Below, piece by piece: positions 8,026 to 16,860 of a stretch of DNA of 50,237 nucleotides (its first letter is position 1; the number at the start of each line of letters is the position of its first letter). Made by a program: the position numbers and the translations under genes. The notes under the pieces are model-generated. The model was not told the DNA's origin and did no database searches. It worked only from the letters and a program-made list of their open reading frames with translations. This stretch comes from Bacillota bacterium. Lineage in GTDB: Bacteria > Bacillota > Clostridia > Lachnospirales > Anaerotignaceae. The stretch covers positions 1-50,237 of the forward strand of contig JAETUG010000017.1 of assembly GCA_021768705.1 (NCBI GenBank), written 5' to 3'.

Positions 8026-8066
8026 CATCTGTTTCCATAGAAAAGAGTAGAGTATGAGGTAGAAAA

Positions 8067-9437
8067 ATGGTACATCAATATCAATTGAATGGTTATAACA
8101 TCGTGCTGGATACCTGCAGCGGCTCTATCCATAGTGTGGATGAGCTGGCCTATGATGTCATCAGCATGATTCGGGAAAATACACAGGGGGATATCATCGA
8201 TGCCATGGTGGAAAAATACGATGATGTCACAGCAGAGGATGTGCAGGAATGTATCGATGATGTAGTAGAGCTGAGAAAAGCAGGCAAGCTTTTCACCCCT
8301 GACAGTTATGAGCATCTGGCCTATGATTTTAAGGCAAGAAATACAGTTATCAAGGCACTGTGCCTCCATGTGGCCCACACCTGCAACCTGAATTGCTCCT
8401 ACTGCTTTGCCAGCCAGGGCAAATATCAGGGGGAACGGGCACTGATGACTTTTGAAGTGGGCAAACGTGCCATCGATTTTCTGATCGAAAATTCCGGCAC
8501 AAGACGGAATTTGGAAGTAGACTTCTTCGGCGGCGAACCGCTGATGAACTGGGATGTGGTAAAGCAGATCGTTGCCTATGCCAGAGAGCAGGAAAAGATA
8601 CATAACAAGAATTTCCGTTTTACTTTGACAACTAACGGCATCTTGATCGATGATGAAGTCATTGAATTTGCAAATAAAGAAATGCACAATGTAGTGCTTT
8701 CTTTGGACGGCAGAAAGGAAGTCCACGACCACCTGAGAAAAAACTATGCAGGGGAAGGCAGCTACGATATCATCGTGCCCAAATTCCAGAAATTTGTGGA
8801 AGCCCGTGGGGATAAGAATTATTACATCCGTGGAACATTCACCCATAACAATGTGGACTTTACAAAGGACCTGTTCCATATGGCAGACTTGGGCTTTACG
8901 GAGCTGAGCATGGAGCCTGTGGTTTGCGACCCTGCAGACCCCTATGCCCTGACAGAGGAGGACAAACCTATCCTGTTTGAACAGTATGAAATTCTGGCGA
9001 AGGAAATGCTTCAGAGAAAAAGAGACGGCAAGCCCATCACCTTCTATCATTATATGCTGGACTTGGAGCATGGTCCTTGTATCTACAAGAGAATTTCCGG
9101 CTGCGGCAGCGGCACAGAATATATGGCAGTGACCCCTTGGGGCGAGCTGTACCCCTGTCATCAGTTCGTTGGGGATGAAAAATACAGCATGGGCGATATT
9201 TGGGAAGGCGTGAAAAACACAGAAGTGCAGAATGAATTTAAATGCTGCAACGCCTATGCCAGAGAAGGCTGCAAGGATTGCTGGGCGAAGCTGTATTGCT
9301 CCGGCGGCTGCGCTGCCAATGCATACCATGCTACAGGCAGCATCACAGGCATTTATGAATATGGCTGCGACCTGTTCAAGAAAAGAATCGAATGTGCCAT
9401 CATGATGAAGGTTGCAGAGGCTGAAGAAGGGTTATGA
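8067..9437 (+). CDS. scfB: SCIFF maturase, radical SAM/SPASM thioether synthase
   Basis: A 456-residue radical SAM enzyme that installs the thioether link in the SCIFF peptide. Residues 1-90 form the N-terminal peptide-recognition (RRE-like) region. The radical SAM core has CNLNCSYC with C106, C110 and C113, and the SAM-binding GGEP motif at 155-158. The C-terminal SPASM-type domain supplies auxiliary Fe-S ligands: C346, C364, C393/C394, C402, C405, C411, C415 and C434 are candidates. Nothing is truncated. The start at 8067 follows GAGGT. The stop TGA overlaps the next gene's start (ATGA), indicating translational coupling to the decarboxylase-like gene. Confidence 0.95.
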   Translation: MVHQYQLNGYNIVLDTCSGSIHSVDELAYDVISMIRENTQGDIIDAMVEKYDDVTAEDVQECIDDVVELRKAGKLFTPDSYEHLAYDFKARNTVIKALCLHVAHTCNLNCSYCFASQGKYQGERALMTFEVGKRAIDFLIENSGTRRNLEVDFFGGEPLMNWDVVKQIVAYAREQEKIHNKNFRFTLTTNGILIDDEVIEFANKEMHNVVLSLDGRKEVHDHLRKNYAGEGSYDIIVPKFQKFVEARGDKNYYIRGTFTHNNVDFTKDLFHMADLGFTELSMEPVVCDPADPYALTEEDKPILFEQYEILAKEMLQRKRDGKPITFYHYMLDLEHGPCIYKRISGCGSGTEYMAVTPWGELYPCHQFVGDEKYSMGDIWEGVKNTEVQNEFKCCNAYAREGCKDCWAKLYCSGGCAANAYHATGSITGIYEYGCDLFKKRIECAIMMKVAEAEEGL

Positions 9438-10792
9438 TGAAAACACCCATTTGTGATTTTGTCAAACAGTATACAGAAAAGGACACGACCCGTTTCCATA
9501 TGCCGGGACACAAGGGCGTGTCCTTTTTGGGCTGCGAAAAAATGGATATTACGGAAATCAGTGGGGCAGATGAGCTTTACGACGCAGAAAGCATCATCGC
9601 CGAAAGCGAGGAAAATGCCACCCGTCTTTTCGGCTTCGGAAAGACTATTTACAGTACGGAGGGCTCTTCCCAGTGTATCCGCACGATGCTGTTCCTTGCC
9701 CTGCAGCAGGCAGAAAGAGGGGCGGCACGACCTGTGGTGCTGGCGGCGAGAAATGCCCATAAAGCGTTCCTCTATAGCTGTGCTCTGTTGGATTTGGATG
9801 TGGAATGGCTGATGCCGGAGGAGGGAGAAAGAAGCTCCCTTTGCACCTGTCCCATCACGGCGGCGCAGGTGGCGAAAAAGCTGACGGAACTGGAACAAAA
9901 GCCCTTTGCGGTCTACATCACTGCCCCTGACTATTTGGGGTATTGCCCCGATATTCGAGCCCTGGCGGAGGTTTGCAAGAAAGCCCATATCCCGTTATTG
10001 GTGGATAATGCCCATGGAGCATATCTGAAATTTCTGCACCCTTCTTTGCACCCGATCGACCTTGGGGCGGCTATGAGCTGCGATTCTGCCCATAAGACCT
10101 TGCCTGTACTGACGGGGGGCGCATATTTGCAGCTTTCCGAGGAATGGGCGGAAAAGATCGGCGGTCAGGCGAAAAAAGCCATGGAGCTTTTTGGCTCTAC
10201 CAGCCCTTCTTACTTGATTTTGCAGTCCTTGGATCAATGTAATCGATATCTGGCGGAGGGCTATCCGGAAAAATTGAACCGAACCATGGAACGGGTGACT
10301 GCGCTGAAGGAAGCACTGCGAAAACAGGGCTGGGAGATCATGGACGGAGACCCCTTGAAGCTGTCCGTTTTCACAGGAAAAATGGGATATACTGGGGAAG
10401 AAGTCGCGGAGGTACTGCGGAAAAATGGTGTGGAATGTGAATTTGCCGATTTGGATGCAGTGGTACTGATGGCAACGCCGGAAAACCGAGAACGGGATTT
10501 TGAAAGGGTGGAAGCTGCTTTTCGCAGTCTGCCCAAGAAAAAGGAAAAGTCTATGGCGGCACAGCTGCCTTTGGCTTTGCCTAAGCGGAGAATGTCCATT
10601 CAGGAGGCCATATTTAGCCCGTGGGAGGAATTGGATTGTTGGGATGCGGTGGGGCGTATTTGCGCAAGCCCTTGTGTTTCCTGTCCTCCTGCCATCCCTA
10701 TCGCAGCCAGTGGGGAAGAGATCACGGCGGAGATGGCAGAGCTGTTTTTGGCGTATGGAAGAAAACAGATACAGGTCGTGAAGGAGAAATAA
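9434..10792 (+). CDS. PLP-dependent Orn/Lys/Arg decarboxylase-family protein
   Basis: A 452-residue fold-type I PLP enzyme related to the major domain of arginine/lysine/ornithine decarboxylases (as in short YaaO/SpeA-like proteins of Firmicutes). The N-terminus RFHMPGHKG is the family signature. DNAHGAYLKFL carries the PLP-binding Asp and His, and CDSAHKTLPVLTGGAYL holds the Schiff-base Lys (about residue 220). A shorter C-terminal domain follows, with ISPWEELDCWDAVGR-like wording near FSPWEELDCW. Translation starts at 9434 within the scfB stop, or at the next ATG, 9437. Coupling to the SCIFF maturase is notable but no functional link is established. The substrate is not readable; an Arg, Lys or Orn decarboxylase is the likely class. 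Confidence 0.85.
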   Translation: MMKTPICDFVKQYTEKDTTRFHMPGHKGVSFLGCEKMDITEISGADELYDAESIIAESEENATRLFGFGKTIYSTEGSSQCIRTMLFLALQQAERGAARPVVLAARNAHKAFLYSCALLDLDVEWLMPEEGERSSLCTCPITAAQVAKKLTELEQKPFAVYITAPDYLGYCPDIRALAEVCKKAHIPLLVDNAHGAYLKFLHPSLHPIDLGAAMSCDSAHKTLPVLTGGAYLQLSEEWAEKIGGQAKKAMELFGSTSPSYLILQSLDQCNRYLAEGYPEKLNRTMERVTALKEALRKQGWEIMDGDPLKLSVFTGKMGYTGEEVAEVLRKNGVECEFADLDAVVLMATPENRERDFERVEAAFRSLPKKKEKSMAAQLPLALPKRRMSIQEAIFSPWEELDCWDAVGRICASPCVSCPPAIPIAASGEEITAEMAELFLAYGRKQIQVVKEK

Positions 10793-10811
10793 AGAATAAA
10801 GGAAGTATAGA

Positions 10812-10845
10812 AAAACAGGCATGGCAAAGACGCTATGCCTGTTTT
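10812..10845 (+). terminator. Terminator after the decarboxylase-family gene
   Basis: AAAACAGGCAT (10812-10822) pairs perfectly with ATGCCTGTTTT (10835-10845) over 11 bp, 20 bp after the stop codon. The T tract is short, so termination could be partial. Confidence 0.78.
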
Positions 10846-11148
10846 AAGGTTTTTGGATTAAGGCTTTGCCTGAGATGCGGCGATGCTGTCGGGGGAAAGT
10901 CGTTTTTGCAGCACTGCGTATGCGGCTATATTGACAAGGATGAAGCCTGTAAGGGAAAGAAAATGGAAGGGATTTCTAAAAGTCTTACGGTTTTCTTAAA
11001 ATTTTTTAAAGATAAACAAAAATATAGCTTTTTGTGGTATGATGCTTTACATAATGAAGAAAATTTGAAGAAAGCAGGAACTTTTGGAGAAAAGTTCCGT
11101 CCAAAATAGGGAGATTTTGAACAGCAGTTTAAATAAGGAGATGAGGGA
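10846..11148. other. Intergenic region before the NAGPA gene
   Basis: No gene is supported here. The left half is G+C-moderate and could be decayed coding sequence. The right half is AT rich. A TATGAT box at 11038-11043 with TGTGG before it could be an extended -10 promoter for the downstream gene, but I see no -35 match. Confidence 0.4.
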
Positions 11149-13515
11149 ATGAACAGAAATAAAAAACTGGCAAAGCGTGCCATGGGAACGGTATTGGCGG
11201 CGGCGATGCTGATTTCTCCCCTGAGCTATTTCGCAACGGAAACGGCCTATGGGGCAACGACCTACTATGACCAGAAAACAGAAAAAACAGTGACCCGTGG
11301 GGTGACTTATGAAAAGAGCAGCCGTATGACCGATGCGGGGATTCAGAACGTCCATGTGCTGAAGGTAGACCTGACAGAAAGCACGTTGGAGATCAAAGAA
11401 GTGGAAAGCACCGGCGATTATGGACTGAAGGAAACTGTGAAAAAGCTGCTGACAGATAATGGTGCTTTGGCAGGGGTCAACTCTGACTTTTTCGGCTTGA
11501 GTGGTTCTTATTCTGCGCCCTTTGGACCGATTGTGCGAGATGGGGAAGTGATCTCCGCAGGGACAACGATCAATAAAGGCGAAGGGCAGTATGCGGCATT
11601 TTTTAGGGATGAGGATGGCAATCCCTTCTTCGATTATTTCACCATGACAGCAAGATTTGGTAACGAGAAAAAGACCATTGAACTGGCTTCTTTGAATAAA
11701 GTTACATCCATGGTATTCCCTATCTATCTGGATCGGAATGCCATGAGCAATACAGCCAGCCTGGATAAACGGTTCCAAAATCTGGTGAAATTCGTTGTAG
11801 AGGATAATACGATTACATATGTTTCCCAAAAAGGCGAAACAGTGGCAGTGCCTGAAAATGGTTATCTGATCGTTATGAGCGGCGATTATTATACCAATGC
11901 GGCAAATATGTTTGCGGCAGGAGATGCAATCAACCTGAGTATCACTTCCTCTGTTGATCTGGATGGGATTGAGACAGCCTTCGGCGGCGGCGGCAAACTG
12001 CTGGTGGATGGCAAGATCACAACGGCAAATTCCATCGTTGCCAACGGCAGACAGCCCAGAACAGCCTTTGGTGTCTCCAAGGACGGCAACACAGCTATTT
12101 TTATGGTAGTAGACGGCAGAGGGGACAGCATTGGCGCAACACACTGGGAAATGGGCCTGCTGATGCAGGAATACGGTGCGTATGAAGCCATGCATTTGGA
12201 TGGCGGTGGTTCTTCCACTATGGCTGTTCAGACCATAGAAGATAAAGCTCCTGTCGTACAGAATAAGGTTTCCGAAAGCTCTGAACGGAGGGTCATCAAT
12301 GCCGTAGGCGTTTTCCAGAATGCAGAAAAGGGCGAGATCGAACAGATCGCCATTCAGCCTTCCATGACAAGAACACTGGCAGGCAAGCCGATCACCTTTA
12401 CGGTTTACGGCTTAGATGAATATTATAACCGTATCGAGATTCCTGCGGCGGAAGTACAACTGGACGCTGTGGGTGTGGAAGGGACATGGAACGGTTATAC
12501 CTTTACCCCTCAGACCAGCGGTACGTTTACAGTCGTTGCGGTCTATAACGGTATGACGGCAACGCAGAGCAATGTGGTCAGCGGCAAGGTGACAAGACTG
12601 AGCCCTACCAATACCAAAATCAAGCTGGCAAAAGCAGGCGATACAGCTACTATCGCCATGAATGCCTATGACCAGGATGGTTTCTCCTATTGGGCATCCA
12701 CCAGCACGAATTATTCGGTAGCAAATCCGGAGATCGGTTCTGTTTCCGGCAATGTTTTCACCGCGAAAAAGACGGGTTCTACTTATATCAAATGTGAAAA
12801 GGACGGTGCGGTGGCCTATATCACCGTGACTGTCGGCAATGCCACAGCGGTGCAGGCACCTGCAGCCACAGCGGCAAAGGATGTGCTGAATCAGCCCGTG
12901 ACAAAGCAAAATGACGGTGCCTACTATTTTAATGTAGCGGGCAAGATCGCATATACAGGCGAGAAAAAAATTGCGGCGGAAACATACAACAGCGCAAGAA
13001 ACAAAGTGAAATCCTATGTGGATGCCAATGCGGACGTTGCCATTTACGGCGGTGCCAATGATATCCAGTCTGCCAAAAAGCTGGATTCTCTCAGCTGGAA
13101 CGGCGGCTATCGTTTCCTGAACAGGGGCGGTGTCAGCGTTGCGATGCTTTCTGCGGCGAAAGGCGGCATTACTGCAACAAATCCTGCCCAGTGGGCAAGC
13201 TTTACAAGAGATATTGACAATGCGGGTAATGATACGATCGTTCTGGTGATGGACAAAACCCCTTCTGAGTTCAAATCCGCAGCAGAAACCAACTATTTCC
13301 GTGCAATTCTGAATAAATATGTGGAACAGGGCAAGACAGTATTTGTTATTTCCTGCTATAACACAGGCTATTGGTCTTCCACAAAGGACGGCGTTCGTTA
13401 TATCAACCTGCCCAACCTTTGGAGAGCAGACGGCACTGTGAACCAGAATTACACCATGCTGCGTTTCCGTGTGAAGGACGGCAATGTGACATACGAAGCA
13501 GTCAAAATCAAATAA
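11149..13515 (+). CDS. Secreted phosphodiester glycosidase (NAGPA-domain) protein with Ig-like and C-terminal domains
   Basis: A 788-residue exported protein. A Sec signal peptide covers residues 1-35 or so, with cleavage likely near the Ala/Tyr-Gly-Ala region. A NAGPA-type domain follows (about 75-385): AGVNSDFFGLSGSYSAPFGP and MHLDGGGSSTMAVQT are its characteristic active-site motifs. The family cleaves or processes phosphodiester-linked sugars; in bacteria it is tied to exopolysaccharide and wall-polymer metabolism. Residues ~395-575 look like two beta-rich Ig-like modules. The last ~200 residues (from about YYFNVAGKIAY) resemble a metallophosphatase-like fold, but I see no clear metal motif. 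RBS AAGGAG precedes the ATG. It stands just before the wall-polymer operon, separated by a strong terminator. Confidence 0.82.
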   Translation: MNRNKKLAKRAMGTVLAAAMLISPLSYFATETAYGATTYYDQKTEKTVTRGVTYEKSSRMTDAGIQNVHVLKVDLTESTLEIKEVESTGDYGLKETVKKLLTDNGALAGVNSDFFGLSGSYSAPFGPIVRDGEVISAGTTINKGEGQYAAFFRDEDGNPFFDYFTMTARFGNEKKTIELASLNKVTSMVFPIYLDRNAMSNTASLDKRFQNLVKFVVEDNTITYVSQKGETVAVPENGYLIVMSGDYYTNAANMFAAGDAINLSITSSVDLDGIETAFGGGGKLLVDGKITTANSIVANGRQPRTAFGVSKDGNTAIFMVVDGRGDSIGATHWEMGLLMQEYGAYEAMHLDGGGSSTMAVQTIEDKAPVVQNKVSESSERRVINAVGVFQNAEKGEIEQIAIQPSMTRTLAGKPITFTVYGLDEYYNRIEIPAAEVQLDAVGVEGTWNGYTFTPQTSGTFTVVAVYNGMTATQSNVVSGKVTRLSPTNTKIKLAKAGDTATIAMNAYDQDGFSYWASTSTNYSVANPEIGSVSGNVFTAKKTGSTYIKCEKDGAVAYITVTVGNATAVQAPAATAAKDVLNQPVTKQNDGAYYFNVAGKIAYTGEKKIAAETYNSARNKVKSYVDANADVAIYGGANDIQSAKKLDSLSWNGGYRFLNRGGVSVAMLSAAKGGITATNPAQWASFTRDIDNAGNDTIVLVMDKTPSEFKSAAETNYFRAILNKYVEQGKTVFVISCYNTGYWSSTKDGVRYINLPNLWRADGTVNQNYTMLRFRVKDGNVTYEAVKIK

Positions 13516-13516
13516 G

Positions 13517-13557
13517 AAAAAAATGTTTTCAGGGGGTTCTCTGAAAACATTTTTTTT
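13517..13557 (+). terminator. Strong terminator after the NAGPA gene
   Basis: An A-rich arm ending in TTTTCAG (to 13532) pairs over 16 bp with CTGAAAACAT plus the T run (13541-13556), loop GGGGTTCT. The A/T symmetry makes it usable in both directions. Confidence 0.93.
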
Positions 13558-13687
13558 GCCCAGAATCTTCGCTTTTTGTTGTAAAACAGAGGAAAATAAG
13601 GTACTATATAGGGTGGGTTAGGATGAGAAATTTTCATCTATCCGATTGATTTTATTTTTGAATTCAAATAGGTTTTAGGAGTTTATT

Positions 13688-16600
13688 ATGTCGGAAAAAG
13701 GCAACCAGGCGGTGAAGACCGTCAGCTTTATCATGTTGATTACCCTGTTTGGGAAAATATTGGGACTGGTACGGGAACAGTTTTTGGCAGCGTATTACGG
13801 CGCAGATGTAGAAGCAGCGGCATTTTTGCTGGCGAGCCGTATTCCCCGCACGTTTTTTGATGTGGTGTTTGCTTCGGCGATTTCAGCCAGCTTTATCCCT
13901 ATTTTTGTAGACTATCTGCAAAAAAAGGGGAAGAAAGAAGCGTTTATGCTGGCAAACCGCTTTATTACAATGATCGGAACCGTAACGGTGGTGATGATGC
14001 TGGCAGGGATGCTGTTGGCGGAGCCTTTGACTTGGCTGATCGCTCCTGGTTATGATGTGGAGACTGCCGAACTGTGTGTGGAGCTTTTGCGTATGCTGTT
14101 CCCTACGATGCTGTTTACAGCGGTGGCTTTTTCCTTTGTAGGGATATTGCAGTCTTTAGATGAATTCAATGTGCCGGCGGCGCTGAGCGTTGTGTCCAAC
14201 GGGATCTTGATTTTCTACTATATTTTTCTGAACCAAAAATTTGGGATCTACGGCTTGACCATTGCATTTCTGATCGGCTGGGCGATGCAGGCCGTGATCC
14301 AGATCCCTTCTTTGCACAAAAAGGGATATCGGTATCGTCCGGATTTTCATTTCAAAGACGAAGGACTGAAACAGATCGGCAGGCTGATGCTGCCCGTCAT
14401 GGTCAGCACATGGATACAGCCCATCAATTTCATGGTAAATACCCGTTTTGCTTCTCAGCTTTCTAGTGGGAATGTGACAAATGGGGAATTAGGTGTTGCT
14501 TCTTTGGAATACGCCAACAATCTGTATACCATCATCGTAGGGGTGTTCGTTCTGGCTATCGCCAATATGGTATTCCCCCAATTTTCCCGTATGAAGGAAG
14601 ATAAGAAAGGATTTGGTTTGGCGGTCAGAGGAACCTTGAAAGCCATGATCTTTCTGTTAATTCCCATGACAGTGGGACTGATGGTTTTGGCAGAGCCTGT
14701 GGTAACTTTGATCTACAAGCGTGGGGAATTTGACCTGCTGGCAACGGAGCTGACCTCCAAAGCCCTGTTCTTCTTTGCCCTTGGCATGGTGGGCTATGGC
14801 GTGCAGAATATCCTCAGCCGAGCTTTTTATGCCAATCAGGATGGGAAAACACCCTTCTATTCCGGTCTGGTTTCTATCGGCATCAATGCGGTGCTTTGCT
14901 GGCTGCTCTTAGAGCCTATGGGCATTGGTGGTTTGGCCCTTGCGGCGGCAGTTTCTTCTACAGCGGCGGCATTGGTGCTGCTGGTTCCTGCGGTGAAGCA
15001 GTATCCTGATATTCTGGATAAGTCTCTGTTGGGGCAGATCGGCAAGATGCTTCTGGCGGCGGCGGGGATGTTGGTGTTGGTCATGGGCTGCAAAATGGCG
15101 GTGGCTTCTGTCATGGGCGGTCTGATCGGGCAGATCATCCTGCTGTGTGTCTGCGGCGGCGTGGGTATCGTGTCCTACATGATTTTTGCAAAGCTTCTCA
15201 AAATCGAAGAAAGCGATTTTGTGTTTGATATCATCAAAAAGATTTTGAAAAGAGGAAACAGCAATGGCGAAGCCAATGAGAAAAACACTGCAGTTTCCCC
15301 TTACAAGAGAAAGAAAAAATGGAGAACATACTCTATGGCAGAAAAAATTTCTTTTATCATTGAAGACAGTTTCTGTTTTCGCATCATCGAGCGCATCTGG
15401 AATGTGCTGATGGTCCTTTGGATGGACAGCATTGCCTACAGCGTATATGCAAAAATCTGCAGAAGCTGGAAAAATGCCTTTGAAAACAGTGCGATCCTGA
15501 ATTTCCTGCGGGCAAACTGGGACAAGTATCTGCATACACAGCATGGGATGTTGCCTCGTTTTTGGCATAATCTGACCCATTGGAGCGGCATGGCAGTACG
15601 CAGAAGAAGCAATGGACTGGCGGCAACCATGGGAGAAAGCTTTCTTTTCCGTGTGTTCAATCAAAATTTCCTGATTCTTTGCTTGGCAGGCATCGTGGCG
15701 GCAATCCCTATTTTCCCAACCATGTTGTTGGCGGTATTGTGCCTGGGAACATTTGCTTTGTATTTTATTCAGCTGTTTCTGGGGCGTATCAAGATGCAGA
15801 AAACAAGCATGGTCAGCGTTTTGCTGGGCTGTTTTGCAGCCTGCATCCTTTACGCAGGGGTGACAAGCTATGCTTTCCCTACGGCGATTTTGGCGACCTG
15901 CCTGTTCCTGATTTTGATGGCGGTGTTCTTTGTGGCAAAGGATGCCATTGATACAGAAGAAAAACTGGATTTTATTCTTTGGGTACTGATCAGTATGGGT
16001 GCGTTGATCGCCCTGTATGCGATATATCAGTATATCGTCGGCGTAGAAATGGATGCCGCCTGGGTGGATGCGGAAAGCTTCGATATCACTACCCGTGCCT
16101 ATGCTACGTTCAACAACCCTAATGTTTTGGGAGAATACCTGATTTTGGTAGGCTCTCTGGCGGCAGGCATGATGTGGAAGATGCGGAATTGGTTCGGCAG
16201 ATTGTATTATACCGGCTGTTTTGGTGTGATCTGTTTGGGCTTGGTGGCAACGGGCTCCCGTGGGGCTATGCTGGGTCTTATGTTTTCTGCAGGGCTGTTT
16301 GTTCTGCTTTCGGAAAAGAGACTTATCCCGCTGGGGATCATCCTGCTGCTCTTGATGCCTTTTATCCTGCCGGAAAGCCTTTGGGCGAGAATTGCCAGCT
16401 CTGTGACCATGAGCGACTCTTCTTCCCTGTATCGTGTGTCTATTTATAGTGCTGCTTTCGATATTATCCGACATTATTGGACAACGGGCATCGGTATCGG
16501 TGCTTTCAATCAGATCTACCCCTTGTTCTCCTTCGAGGCGGCGAATGCATATCACGCCCATAACCTGTTCCTGCAGGAATTCATCGAACTGGGCGTGGTC

Positions 16601-16858
16601 GGTTTCATTGTGATGGTACTGTTGTTCTTGTTCTTCTTCCAGAAGCTGTATTCTGCCATGAGAACCGTACCCAGAAGATTCAAATTCCTTTTGGGGGCAG
16701 CCTTTGGCGGCTTTGCGGGGCTTTTGTTGCAGGGCTTGACAGATCATCTGTGGTTTGATTACCGCATCGTGCTGTTCTTCTGGTGCTTTATCGGCATCAG
16801 TATGGCGGCGGTGCGTGTGGGGGAAAGAAAGGGCGAAAGAGAAACGGAGGAAAGATAA
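13688..16858 (+). CDS. Fusion protein: MurJ/MviN lipid II flippase + O-antigen-ligase-like (Wzy/WaaL) domain
   Basis: A single 1056-residue frame. Residues ~1-515 are a MurJ-type MOP flippase (start MSEKGNQAVKTVSFIMLITLF, 13-14 helices), which moves lipid-linked wall precursors outward. A hydrophilic linker (~515-640) follows, and an O-antigen ligase/polymerase-like membrane domain fills ~660-1045. Its motifs include RAYATFNNPNVLGEY, ATGSRGAMLGL and NAYHAHNLFLQEFIELG, the last with the conserved His region. MurJ alone is ~510-530 residues and such ligases ~400-500, so this is a full-length fusion. An in-frame ATG at codon 550 (15335; MAEKISFIIEDSF) sits where the ligase would start if separate. 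RBS TAGGAG precedes 13688. It opens a seven-gene envelope operon. Confidence 0.88.
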   Translation: MSEKGNQAVKTVSFIMLITLFGKILGLVREQFLAAYYGADVEAAAFLLASRIPRTFFDVVFASAISASFIPIFVDYLQKKGKKEAFMLANRFITMIGTVTVVMMLAGMLLAEPLTWLIAPGYDVETAELCVELLRMLFPTMLFTAVAFSFVGILQSLDEFNVPAALSVVSNGILIFYYIFLNQKFGIYGLTIAFLIGWAMQAVIQIPSLHKKGYRYRPDFHFKDEGLKQIGRLMLPVMVSTWIQPINFMVNTRFASQLSSGNVTNGELGVASLEYANNLYTIIVGVFVLAIANMVFPQFSRMKEDKKGFGLAVRGTLKAMIFLLIPMTVGLMVLAEPVVTLIYKRGEFDLLATELTSKALFFFALGMVGYGVQNILSRAFYANQDGKTPFYSGLVSIGINAVLCWLLLEPMGIGGLALAAAVSSTAAALVLLVPAVKQYPDILDKSLLGQIGKMLLAAAGMLVLVMGCKMAVASVMGGLIGQIILLCVCGGVGIVSYMIFAKLLKIEESDFVFDIIKKILKRGNSNGEANEKNTAVSPYKRKKKWRTYSMAEKISFIIEDSFCFRIIERIWNVLMVLWMDSIAYSVYAKICRSWKNAFENSAILNFLRANWDKYLHTQHGMLPRFWHNLTHWSGMAVRRRSNGLAATMGESFLFRVFNQNFLILCLAGIVAAIPIFPTMLLAVLCLGTFALYFIQLFLGRIKMQKTSMVSVLLGCFAACILYAGVTSYAFPTAILATCLFLILMAVFFVAKDAIDTEEKLDFILWVLISMGALIALYAIYQYIVGVEMDAAWVDAESFDITTRAYATFNNPNVLGEYLILVGSLAAGMMWKMRNWFGRLYYTGCFGVICLGLVATGSRGAMLGLMFSAGLFVLLSEKRLIPLGIILLLLMPFILPESLWARIASSVTMSDSSSLYRVSIYSAAFDIIRHYWTTGIGIGAFNQIYPLFSFEAANAYHAHNLFLQEFIELGVVGFIVMVLLFLFFFQKLYSAMRTVPRRFKFLLGAAFGGFAGLLLQGLTDHLWFDYRIVLFFWCFIGISMAAVRVGERKGERETEER

Positions 16859-16860
16859 GA

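Noticed and set aside
15241-15340. Frameshift or pseudogene at the MurJ-ligase junction
   Set aside because: The frame is continuous with no stop, both halves are complete, and the linker is hydrophilic and protein-like. I keep the fusion as real pending read-level confirmation.
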